A stretch of 64,000 nt of DNA from JAFGLZ01 sp964390905 (GTDB lineage: Bacteria > Planctomycetota > Phycisphaerae > UBA1845 > JAFGLZ01), in NCBI GenBank assembly GCA_964390905.1, contig CAYMLO010000010.1, positions 26,345 to 90,344 of the forward strand, in the 5' to 3' direction. Shown here piece after piece: positions 18,541 to 26,534 of the stretch; within the stretch, counting starts at the first letter, position 1; each line of letters begins with the position of its first letter. The notes under the pieces are model-generated. The model was given only the letters and a program-made list of their open reading frames with translations. It searched no databases and was not told the origin of the DNA. A program made the translations under genes and the position numbers.

Positions 18541-18546
18541 TACAAT
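18541..18546 (+). promoter_or_regulatory. Candidate -10 element (TACAAT) implying a leaderless transcript
   Basis: TACAAT ends nine bases before the ATG at 18556, so transcription starting 6-8 bases downstream of it would begin at or next to the start codon. No Shine-Dalgarno sequence is visible (CCCCCGCC precedes the ATG). The TPR gene has a similar arrangement (28963-28968). Confidence 0.35.
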
Positions 18547-18555
18547 GCCCCCGCC

Positions 18556-19407
18556 ATGAGCCCGAAAGAGGTCACGTTGGACATGTCTGGCGGCTACCAG
18601 GCCTTCTCCCGGCTGTGGCTGCCGGACCACCCGACCTCAGCCGTGCTCTACATCCACGGGATCCAGTCGCATGGCAAGTGGTTCGAGCGATCGGCCGAGC
18701 AGCTGGCCTCCGCCGGCTGCGCCGTCATGCTGCCCGACCGCCGCGGCAGTGGACGCAACCGCACCGATCGCGGCCACGCCGAATCCCCCCGGCAGCTGGT
18801 GGACGACCTGATCGTGGCCCTCACCGCCCTCGGCGGACGAACCGGGCAGCGCAGCGTGACCGTGGTGGCCGTCAGTTGGGGCGGCAAGCTGGCTCTGGCG
18901 CTCGCCCGACGCGTCCCCGACCGACTCCGGCGGCTCGTGCTGGTTGCCCCCGGGCTGTTCCCACAGGTCGACCTCTCGCCGGCCGAGAAGGGGTCCATCG
19001 CGTGGTCGGCCGTCCTCCGGCCTAAGCGGCTGTTCGACGTGCCCCTGGACGACCCGGAGCTGTTCACCGCCACGGAACGGTGGATCGACTTCATTCGCCA
19101 CGATCCGCTCTCCGTTCGCCGGGTCACGGCGCGGTTCCTGCTGACGTCACGTCGACTGGACTGGGAGGTCCGGGCGTACGGTCGCCGGCCGCCGCCCGTG
19201 CCCCTCCGCGTCTTCCTGGCCGGGCGGGACCGCATCATCGACAACGAACGGACCCGCCGCTTCGTCCGCGACCTGCCCCTGTCCGACCGGGCCATCATCG
19301 AGCACCCGGACGCCCACCACACCCTGGAATTCGAGCCCGATCCGGCCCCGTACTCCCGGGATCTGGTCGCAGCGGTCCTGGCCCGGAATGGGGCGGCCCC
19401 CCCTTGA
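18556..19407 (+). CDS. Alpha/beta hydrolase, monoglyceride-lipase-like
   Basis: A 283-residue cytoplasmic serine hydrolase. The oxyanion-region motif LYIHGIQSHGKWF is near residues 31-43, the nucleophile elbow AVSWGGK has Ser107, and the late GRDRIID and DAHHTLEF segments supply the acid and histidine. The pattern is that of the lysophospholipase/monoglyceride lipase branch; the substrate is unknown. No ribosome-binding site precedes the ATG, and a TACAAT element is placed for leaderless transcription. Confidence 0.8.
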   Translation: MSPKEVTLDMSGGYQAFSRLWLPDHPTSAVLYIHGIQSHGKWFERSAEQLASAGCAVMLPDRRGSGRNRTDRGHAESPRQLVDDLIVALTALGGRTGQRSVTVVAVSWGGKLALALARRVPDRLRRLVLVAPGLFPQVDLSPAEKGSIAWSAVLRPKRLFDVPLDDPELFTATERWIDFIRHDPLSVRRVTARFLLTSRRLDWEVRAYGRRPPPVPLRVFLAGRDRIIDNERTRRFVRDLPLSDRAIIEHPDAHHTLEFEPDPAPYSRDLVAAVLARNGAAPP

Positions 19408-19531
19408 GGATTCTGGTCGCAAGCGGACGGGCTCGCCGGCGCGACCCGCACAGCGGAACACGAAATACTGTATTCGTCCTGGCGGCAGACACGATATGTG
19501 GTAGCATATTGCCGGAGGAGGTCCAAGCCCC

Positions 19532-20638
19532 ATGGCACGCACGACCCAGGCAACGAAGGCGAAGGCTCGCACCGCGACCGACGGGATTTCGCTCGACACG
19601 GTGATCCAAGGCGACTGCCTCAAGGTGCTCAGCAGCGTTGACGAACCCTTCGCGGATCTGGTCTTCGCGGATCCGCCCTTCAACATCGGCTACACCTACG
19701 ACGAGTATTGCGACAACGTCGAGTATGAGCAATACGGGAACTGGACCCGGCAGTGGATGACGACGTGCGTCGAGGTGCTCAAGCCCACGGGGTCGTTCTA
19801 CGTCGCCATCGGGGACAACTTCGCCGCGGAGGCCCGTCTGATCGGTCGAGATCTCGGCCTGACGCTCCGCAATTGGATCATCTGGCACTACACCTTCGGC
19901 CAAAGCACCAAGGCGATGTTCGCCAAGTCCCACACCCACATCCTGTACTTCGTGCGGGATGCGACGAATTGCACGTTCAATGACGAGCACTTACGGTTCC
20001 CGTCCGCCCGGCACACCGAGTACAGCGACCGCCGGGCCAATCCGATGGGACGGGTCCCCGACGACGTCTGGAACGAGTTCCCGCGCGTCTGTGGGACGTT
20101 CGCCGAACGGGCGGGCTGGCATGGCTGCCAGATGCCCGAGTCTCTGCTGATGCGGATCATCCGGGCGTCCAGCAACCCGGGCCAGGTCGTCCTCGATCCC
20201 TTCGTGGGCAGTGGGACGACGGTGGTCGCGGCCGCCAAGCTCGGGCGGCGCTACCTGGGCATCGACATCTCCAAGAAGTACATCGCCCAGTGCCGCAAGC
20301 GCCTCGCGACCGCCGAGGCCGACGCCACCGAGACCTACCGCGGGAACGGATTCGCCTGGCCTAACCTTCATGTCGAGACGTTGGGACAGCTCTATCGCGA
20401 GACGGGGACCAGCTACCACCGTCTGGTGCCCAATCGCGTCGCCATGGAATGCTTCGTGCGGCTGCTGAACGTCCGTTTGGGCACGCCCTACGACGTCGAG
20501 GAGGTCGGCGGACTGCTGACGTGGTTGGGCGATCGGAACAAGCTGCCCAAGCTCCGCAACGATCGGCCCTACCGGGAGCGGAAGCGATCGACACGGTCCG
20601 CTGAGCGTTGCGACCGGAGCCGAACCCCGGCCAGGTGA
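19532..20638 (+). CDS. Orphan DNA methyltransferase (beta-class, DPPF type)
   Basis: A 368-residue SAM-dependent DNA methyltransferase. Catalytic motif IV DPPF is at residues 47-50 and the SAM-binding motif DPFVGSGTT at 222-230, the order of the beta class; DPPF favours N6-adenine methylation over N4-cytosine. After the methyltransferase core (to about residue 270) there is a further conserved-looking 75-residue segment (YRETGTSYHRLVPNRVAMECF...), then a basic tail. GGAGGAGG precedes the ATG. No restriction endonuclease gene is adjacent, so it is either solitary and regulatory or its partner lies elsewhere. Confidence 0.88.
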   Translation: MARTTQATKAKARTATDGISLDTVIQGDCLKVLSSVDEPFADLVFADPPFNIGYTYDEYCDNVEYEQYGNWTRQWMTTCVEVLKPTGSFYVAIGDNFAAEARLIGRDLGLTLRNWIIWHYTFGQSTKAMFAKSHTHILYFVRDATNCTFNDEHLRFPSARHTEYSDRRANPMGRVPDDVWNEFPRVCGTFAERAGWHGCQMPESLLMRIIRASSNPGQVVLDPFVGSGTTVVAAAKLGRRYLGIDISKKYIAQCRKRLATAEADATETYRGNGFAWPNLHVETLGQLYRETGTSYHRLVPNRVAMECFVRLLNVRLGTPYDVEEVGGLLTWLGDRNKLPKLRNDRPYRERKRSTRSAERCDRSRTPAR

Positions 20639-20685
20639 GAACAAGGGCTTTCCCTTCCTACCGAAAGAGAGTGGGGGGTTCCGCG

Positions 20686-21231
20686 CTATCCGTACGACTC
20701 GCGCTGGTCGACGAATTTCTCGGCCAGGCGTCGATAGGCGCCGACCAGATCGCGACAGACCAGATCGATCCGCTGCCTGAGCACGCGGCGCTCGCGGATG
20801 ATGCGGCTGCTGACCCGTCTGAGACGGTCATAACGAAGCCGTTCCCGATTCCGTTCACGGTGAACGGTGACGGCCTCGTCCAGCGACCTGCCGAGGCGGC
20901 TGAGGTCGAAGGGTTTGGCCAGCATGTCGCGGACGCCCAGACGCATGGCCCCCAGGGCTCGGCCCAAGGTGGGCTGGCCGGTCATGAGGATGACCTCGCA
21001 GTCGGCGTCCCGGCGGAGTTCCCGGGCCAATTCGAGGTCGTCGCTGTCGGGAAGATCCACGTCGGCCAGCACGACGTCAGGTTTCTCGGCCATGCTGCTA
21101 CAGATGGCGTCCGAGGCGGTGGTCACGCGCTGGACGCGTGCCTTGACGGTCCGCTCGATGTAGTCGGCCAGCATCCCGGCCATCTCATCGTCGTCTTCGA
21201 CCAGCAGGATGTTGGTGACTGGGTGCGACAT
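20686..21231 (-). CDS. Response regulator receiver protein with C-terminal coiled coil
   Basis: A 181-residue protein. Residues 5-120 form a receiver domain with acidic residues Glu12-Asp13, phospho-acceptor Asp57 (LADVDLP), Thr in LMTGQPT and Lys in LAKPF. The rest is a highly charged helix rich in Arg/Glu (RERNRERLRYDRLRRVSSR), likely a coiled coil, with no recognisable DNA-binding or enzymatic output. AGAGGAC precedes the ATG. It follows the HDOD-histidine kinase gene in the same direction, 180 bases downstream, and is a likely phosphorylation target. Confidence 0.85.
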   Translation of the reverse strand: MSHPVTNILLVEDDDEMAGMLADYIERTVKARVQRVTTASDAICSSMAEKPDVVLADVDLPDSDDLELARELRRDADCEVILMTGQPTLGRALGAMRLGVRDMLAKPFDLSRLGRSLDEAVTVHRERNRERLRYDRLRRVSSRIIRERRVLRQRIDLVCRDLVGAYRRLAEKFVDQRESYG

Positions 21232-21410
21232 GGTGTCGCGTCCTCTAGACAAGGTCCCACCGGCCTGAGCCCGACGTCCCGGGCGCTCGCCGAGAACCAT
21301 CTCGAGAATAAGGGCAGGCGGACGCAGGGCCGCGAGAGCGAGGGAGGAGGGAGAAGGCCTCCACGCCCGCCTGGCCCGGAAACCCGGTTTTGGGTGCTAC
21401 CTCGCCTAAC

Positions 21411-23801
21411 TCACCGATCGCAAACGGCGTCGGGACCGCATGCCTGAGCTTCCCGTGCGGCCAGCCGAGAGGACGTCACCTCCGCTGTCCCGCCAACGTG
21501 CTCTTGTCCCGTCGGGAGCTCCAGGATGACGATAGTGCCCTTGCCTGGTGTGCTTTCCAGCCGAAGCTGCCCCCCGTTGCCGTCAACGAGCCGATAGGTG
21601 CGCGCCAGGCCCAGCCCGCGATTGCGACCGGCGGGGCGGTGCGAATAGAACGGATCGAAGGCCTTGCGCAACACCTCACTGTCCATGCCCCGCCCATTGT
21701 CCTCCACCGTCAGGACAACCCTTTCATCGGTAGGTTCTGGACGGCAGTTTATGGACAACCTTCCCTCTTTGGGGTCCATCGCTTCCACGGCGTTGCTGAT
21801 AACCTCCTCGAGCACCTGCTCGAGCTGGGTTGGATCGAACCACACCTCCGGCAGTCCGTCCGATAGCTGAAACGCGAACCGCGACTCGGTCAGCCAGGAC
21901 TTCGCCAACCACGACGCCCGCACCTTGTGAAGCAGATTAACCAGGGAGATCCGCTGAGCTGTGGGGGGGCGCGGTTTGGCGAACTCCATCAGTTCGCTGA
22001 CGATCTGGCTGCATCGATGGGCCTGCTCGTTGATCAGGGACAGCAGTTCCTGGGCCTCCGGGTCGTCCGTTCGGCTCCGGAGCATCTGCGCACGTCCGGT
22101 AATAATCGCCAGCGGATTGTTCAACTCGTGCGCCGCACCGGCCGCCATCTCACCGATCATCGACAGGCTCCGCGCCTGCAGCAACCGGGCCTGCATCTGC
22201 TGCATCCGCCGGCTCGCGTCGGCCAGGTCCTCGCTGAGCCGGTCGGCGGCCTGGCGGACGCGCGTGCTCGTCATGACCAGGCCAATCGACGTCGACAGTG
22301 ACGCCAGCTCTTCCACGTCGCTCCGCCACGTCACCGCCGTTCGGGCCGGCGCAGACAGGACCGCGCCACCCACCCACTCGCCATCCCGTACGATCGGAAG
22401 CAGCCAGTAGGGCCCCTCCCCCAACTGACCGCCATGCCGATCCACCAAGGCCTGTGCTTGCGGCAAGGCCGGCAGGATCCAGGCGCCGCCGGCAGCGACC
22501 TCGACCATCGCGTCGTCCATCTCGCCCGTCAGCAGGCAGTCGCCTTCGGGGGACAGGACCTCCGTGATAGGGTCGTCCAAGCTCGGGTCGACCAACGCCA
22601 GCTCCAGATAGCCCTCCTCGCACCGACGCACGAACAGCAGGACCGCATCGGCCCCCAGAGCCAGGCGAACGCTCTCTGCCGCCGCCACGCAAACCTGCTG
22701 CATCGGCGCCCGCGGCGTGATCTGACGCGTCAGGTGCGACAGGGCCTGGAAGTGCCTGCTCCGCGCCTCTAGCTTGTGGTTCGTCGCCGTCAACGACGCG
22801 TTCAGACGCGAGAGCTCGTCGTTCGCCTCGGCCAGCGCCTGGGCGTACAACTCCTTGCTCGACAACTCTCCCAGACCGATGATCGACGCCCGCTGCTCGA
22901 TCCGGTCCGGCAGGTCCCGGAGGATCGCCTCGTAACGGTCCTTGTCGATGCCCAACCGCACCGCCACTTCCTGAGGATCCTCGTCGCCGGTCCAGTTGCC
23001 GCTGTATCCGACCCGCTGGTGCCGCGCGATCAGATCGGCCAGGTGAACGATCTGCACGTGTTCGAGGCACGCCATCGACGGCGGCAGCGCATCTGGGCCG
23101 TGGTGATGCAGCCACATGCACTGCACGACCGGCTCGGGCAGCGACCACCGCTCCCCCAAGCGACGCCCCACCACCGTGTGGTCGAGGCCCAAGACCTGCC
23201 GCTCCACGTCGGCGATGCAGGCCCTTCGGCTGTCGGCCATGCGAACCACCCGATCGAAGCTCTTGGGCAGGCACGTGTCCAACGCGACTTTTCCCAGGTC
23301 GTGTAGCAGGCCGCAGACGAACGCTTCCTCTGGGGAGACGCGGCTCGATGCCCCAGGCCCGCCCGGGCCCGCCTCGGCGATCAGATGGGCCGCACACGCC
23401 ACCGCCAACGAATGCTTCCAAAACTCCGCACGGTCGAACGTCGTGTCCGCTTCCTGCTTCTGCGGGCCGAACACCTCGAACACCTTGATCGACAGCACCG
23501 CGTTTCGGATCGCGTCGAAGCCCATCAGCACGACGGCGCGATCGACCGTCGAGACACTGCCCCCCGCCCCCACGCTCGCACGCCGAACGAGCGACAGGAT
23601 CTTAGCCGTCAGCGACTGGTCCGACTCGATCAGTTGGGTGACCTGCTTGGCGTGGGCGTCGTCATCGGTGGTGACCTGCAGCAGCCTGGCCGCGACGGCG
23701 GGCAAGGTAGGCAGGCTATCGAGCTGGGCGATGATCAGCTCGACCCGCTTGGCCTTGTCACCACTGGCCGTCGGCGTCTGTGACACGCCCGCAACCCCCA
23801 T
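21411..23801 (-). CDS. HDOD-GAF-histidine kinase hybrid sensor
   Basis: A 796-residue cytoplasmic signalling protein. Residues about 20-230 form an HDOD domain (SLPTLPAVAARLLQ; CGLLHDLGK with His167-Asp168). A coiled-coil segment (310-355) leads to a GAF-like domain (360-510). A second coiled coil follows, then a dimerisation/phosphoacceptor helix with His558 in AAHELNNPL, and a HATPase domain with the N-box (Asn670), DNGRGM and RGLGLA. An H-E-L-N-N-P box is typical of NtrB-like kinases. Combining HDOD with a kinase in one chain is uncommon. It lies between two receiver proteins, its likely partners. No transmembrane segment is seen. Confidence 0.88.
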   Translation of the reverse strand: MGVAGVSQTPTASGDKAKRVELIIAQLDSLPTLPAVAARLLQVTTDDDAHAKQVTQLIESDQSLTAKILSLVRRASVGAGGSVSTVDRAVVLMGFDAIRNAVLSIKVFEVFGPQKQEADTTFDRAEFWKHSLAVACAAHLIAEAGPGGPGASSRVSPEEAFVCGLLHDLGKVALDTCLPKSFDRVVRMADSRRACIADVERQVLGLDHTVVGRRLGERWSLPEPVVQCMWLHHHGPDALPPSMACLEHVQIVHLADLIARHQRVGYSGNWTGDEDPQEVAVRLGIDKDRYEAILRDLPDRIEQRASIIGLGELSSKELYAQALAEANDELSRLNASLTATNHKLEARSRHFQALSHLTRQITPRAPMQQVCVAAAESVRLALGADAVLLFVRRCEEGYLELALVDPSLDDPITEVLSPEGDCLLTGEMDDAMVEVAAGGAWILPALPQAQALVDRHGGQLGEGPYWLLPIVRDGEWVGGAVLSAPARTAVTWRSDVEELASLSTSIGLVMTSTRVRQAADRLSEDLADASRRMQQMQARLLQARSLSMIGEMAAGAAHELNNPLAIITGRAQMLRSRTDDPEAQELLSLINEQAHRCSQIVSELMEFAKPRPPTAQRISLVNLLHKVRASWLAKSWLTESRFAFQLSDGLPEVWFDPTQLEQVLEEVISNAVEAMDPKEGRLSINCRPEPTDERVVLTVEDNGRGMDSEVLRKAFDPFYSHRPAGRNRGLGLARTYRLVDGNGGQLRLESTPGKGTIVILELPTGQEHVGGTAEVTSSRLAAREAQACGPDAVCDR

Positions 23802-23850
23802 GAGTATGTGTTGAGCCCTCGCCCTCCAGAGGCCCTTCGAACCGCAGCAT

Positions 23851-24483
23851 CTACACGCCGACCAACTGGCCGATCTTGCTGATCAACGCGTCAATCTCGA
23901 AGGGCTTCTTGACGAAGTCGTGGGCCCCGTCCGACAGAAGCGCGTCGATCTCCTCCCGATTGACCACCCCCGAAACGATGATGATCTTGACGTGCTCGAG
24001 TTTGGGATTCGCCCGAACCGTCTTGCACACGATGTTGCCGTTCACGTCCGGCAACATGTAGTCCAGGATGATGACGTCGGGATGGAACTCGCCCGCCACG
24101 ACGCCCGCGTCAAACCCCGTTGCGGCCGTGCGGACCTCGAACCGTCCATCGCGCTCGAGCAGCTCGACCAGCATCTCGACGATGGCCGGCTCGTCGTCCA
24201 CCACCAACACCCGCTTCTTGCCCGACTCAAGCTGATCCAACGGGATCCCGTTCTCCTTCATGAACTGGATCAACCCCTCCCGCGTGATGCGGCGGAACCG
24301 GCTGCCCGGAACCCTGAACCCCGTCAGTCGACCCGAGTCGAAACACCGAATCACGGTCTGCTGGCTGACCTGACAGATCTGGGCCACCTCCCCCGTCGTG
24401 AATACGTTCTTGGCCAACGTGGAGACCCCGCTCTTGCGACGCCCCTTCTCCGAATCAGATGCGATATTGTCTTGGACCGTCAT
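23851..24483 (-). CDS. DNA-binding response regulator with N-terminal excisionase/MerR-like HTH and C-terminal receiver
   Basis: A 210-residue protein whose order is the reverse of usual response regulators. Residues about 27-78 (FTTGEVAQICQVSQQTVIRCFDSGRLTGFRVPGS as a region) match the excisionase/MerR-type winged helix. Residues 90-208 are a receiver with Asp96-Asp97, phospho-acceptor Asp141 (IILDYMLPD), Ser/Thr in IIVSG and Lys in VKKPF. It probably binds DNA under control of a kinase such as the HDOD kinase, encoded 49 bases downstream. A good promoter candidate lies at 24522-24550. Confidence 0.88.
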   Translation of the reverse strand: MTVQDNIASDSEKGRRKSGVSTLAKNVFTTGEVAQICQVSQQTVIRCFDSGRLTGFRVPGSRFRRITREGLIQFMKENGIPLDQLESGKKRVLVVDDEPAIVEMLVELLERDGRFEVRTAATGFDAGVVAGEFHPDVIILDYMLPDVNGNIVCKTVRANPKLEHVKIIIVSGVVNREEIDALLSDGAHDFVKKPFEIDALISKIGQLVGV

Positions 24484-24521
24484 ATCACTCGACCATCTTA
24501 CCTAGATTGCCCACCTTCACA

Positions 24522-24550
24522 CTAGTACCATCGGTTCGGGCCGCCGTCAA
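24522..24550 (-). promoter_or_regulatory. Candidate sigma70-type promoter of the signalling cluster
   Basis: On the minus strand TTGACG (24550-24545), a 17-base spacer and TACTAG (24527-24522) lie about 39 bases before the ATG at 24483. Spacing and -35 are near consensus. The rest of the 199-base gap 24484-24682 holds nothing I can assign. Confidence 0.5.
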
Positions 24551-24682
24551 GTGAACTTCCCCGTCCGATCCAGACGCGGCGACCATCACCCTACGACCGG
24601 GCCGGTCGGACGGCAAGTCCGATAGTGTCGGCCGAAAGGGGAGGGCCGTGCCGATCTTCCAAGGCGCGTCGCCCCCAATGCG

Positions 24683-26509
24683 CTACAACCTTCGACGCCG
24701 ATCAAGGTAGACCATCAGAATCGTAATGTCACTTGGATTGATGCCGCTGATCCGGCCCGCCTGGCCAATCGATCGCGGACCGACGGCCGATAACCGCTCC
24801 CGGGCCTCGGCGCGGAGTTCGGGGATGGACGCGTAGTCCAACCCCGGCGGAATGGGGCGCGATTCCATCTGACGAAACCGCTCGATCTGTCGCTGCTGCC
24901 GCACGATGTACCCCCCGTACTTGACCTCGATCTCGACCGCCTGCAGCGCCTGATCCAGCAGCGGCCCGGTGTGGGGGTCAAACACGTCGCGATCGACCAG
25001 CTCCGTCAGGCGGACCTCCGGCCGACGCAGCCAGTCGATCAGTGGCCGACCCTCGCGATGGCCGCCGGCCAATGCCGCGCGAACGCGCTCGACGAGTTGC
25101 CGCTTCTGCTCGAACCGACGCCAGCGATCGTCATCGACCAGACCAACGCGGCGCCCCATCGGCGTGAGCCGGGCGTCGGCGTTGTCGCTGCGCAGCAAGA
25201 GCCGGTACTCAGCCCGCGAGGTAAACATGCGATAGGGCTCGACGGGCGGGCGCGTGATCAGGTCGTCGACCATCACGCCGATGTAGGCCTCGTCCCGACC
25301 GAGGACCACGCCCTCCTCGCCCGCAACGCGGCGCGCGGCGTTGACGCCCGCCAGCAGCCCCAGCCCCCCGGCCTCCTCGTATCCGCTGGTGCCGTTGATC
25401 TGACCGGCCAGGAACAGGCCGCCCACCCGCTTGGCCTCCAGCGTCGACTGCATCTGGTCCGGCGGGACGAAGTCGTACTCGATCGCATAGCCCGGCTGGA
25501 CGATGCGGGCCCGCTCGAGACCGATAATGGAGTGGACCATGTCCTCCTGCACGTCTGCGGGCAGCGACGTGCTGATCCCGTTGCAGTAGATCCGATCGCT
25601 GTCCAGGCCCTCCGGCTCGAGGAAGATCTGGTGTTGGTCCTTGTCGGCGAAGCGGACGATCTTGTCCTCGATGCTGGGACAGTAGCGCGGGCCCCGCGAC
25701 TGGATCTGCCCCGTGAAGAGAGGCGCGCGGTCCAGGTTGGCGCGGATCAGCTCGTGCGTCTTGCGGTTGGTGTAGGTGATCCAGCAGTCGATCTGCGGCG
25801 ACGTGATGGTGTCGTTCATGAACGAGAACGGCACGGGCGTCTCGTCCCCGGGCTGGATCTTGAGGCCGGCGACGTCCACGGAGTCGCGGGCGACCCGGGG
25901 CGGCGTGCCGGTCTTGAGCCGACACAACTGAAACCCCAGCCGTTCGAGCGACCGCGAGACGCCGACCGCAGCCGGTTCGCCCACCCGTCCGCCTTCGGTC
26001 TGCACCTTTCCGCAGTGCATCAGCCCGCGGAGAAACGTGCCCGGCGTCAGGACCACCGCGGGCGCGGACAACACGCGCCCGTCCGCCAACGCCACGCCGC
26101 GAACCGCGTCCCCCTCGACAAGAACATCCTCGGCCGACGCCTCGATGAGGTCCAAGTTGGGCGTCGATTCGAGCATGTCGCGGACGCGGCGGGTGTAGGA
26201 TCGGAGGTCGGCCTGGGCCCGGGGCGACCAGACGGCCGGTCCCTTGCGACGGTTCAGCATGCGGAACTGGATGCCCGTCGCGTCAATCGCCAGGCCCATC
26301 AGCCCGCCCAGCGCATCGATCTCGCGGACCATCTGCCCTTTGGCCAACCCGCCGATCGCCGGGTTGCAGGACATTCGTGCGATGGCGTCGAGGGCAATCG
26401 TGACCAGCGCCGTCCGCGCGCCCACACGCGCGGCCGCCCACGCCGCTTCCGCGCCGGCGTGCCCGCCGCCGACCACGATCACGTCGAACCGGTCCGGGAC
26501 GCTGCTCAT
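24683..26509 (-). CDS. mnmG: tRNA uridine-5-carboxymethylaminomethyl modification enzyme MnmG (GidA)
   Basis: A 608-residue FAD enzyme that, with MnmE, modifies the wobble uridine of certain tRNAs. The FAD motif VVGGGHAGAEAA is at residues 12-23. SCNPAIGGLAKGQ, the PRVARDSVD region, PRYCPSIEDK and NGTSGYEEAGGLG are family signatures, and the C-terminal helical domain ends in GRISGINPSDI. Length is normal. It begins 25 bases after the stop of the TPR membrane protein, so they may be co-transcribed. mnmE is not in the window. Confidence 0.96.
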   Translation of the reverse strand: MSSVPDRFDVIVVGGGHAGAEAAWAAARVGARTALVTIALDAIARMSCNPAIGGLAKGQMVREIDALGGLMGLAIDATGIQFRMLNRRKGPAVWSPRAQADLRSYTRRVRDMLESTPNLDLIEASAEDVLVEGDAVRGVALADGRVLSAPAVVLTPGTFLRGLMHCGKVQTEGGRVGEPAAVGVSRSLERLGFQLCRLKTGTPPRVARDSVDVAGLKIQPGDETPVPFSFMNDTITSPQIDCWITYTNRKTHELIRANLDRAPLFTGQIQSRGPRYCPSIEDKIVRFADKDQHQIFLEPEGLDSDRIYCNGISTSLPADVQEDMVHSIIGLERARIVQPGYAIEYDFVPPDQMQSTLEAKRVGGLFLAGQINGTSGYEEAGGLGLLAGVNAARRVAGEEGVVLGRDEAYIGVMVDDLITRPPVEPYRMFTSRAEYRLLLRSDNADARLTPMGRRVGLVDDDRWRRFEQKRQLVERVRAALAGGHREGRPLIDWLRRPEVRLTELVDRDVFDPHTGPLLDQALQAVEIEVKYGGYIVRQQRQIERFRQMESRPIPPGLDYASIPELRAEARERLSAVGPRSIGQAGRISGINPSDITILMVYLDRRRRL

Positions 26510-26534
26510 CTCGATCGAACCCCCGCGATGCCAG

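Noticed and set aside
19461..19476. CGAAATACTGTATTCG as a methyltransferase operator
   Set aside because: Only the inner ATAC-T-GTAT is symmetric; the outer bases are offset by one, so it is too weak to call.
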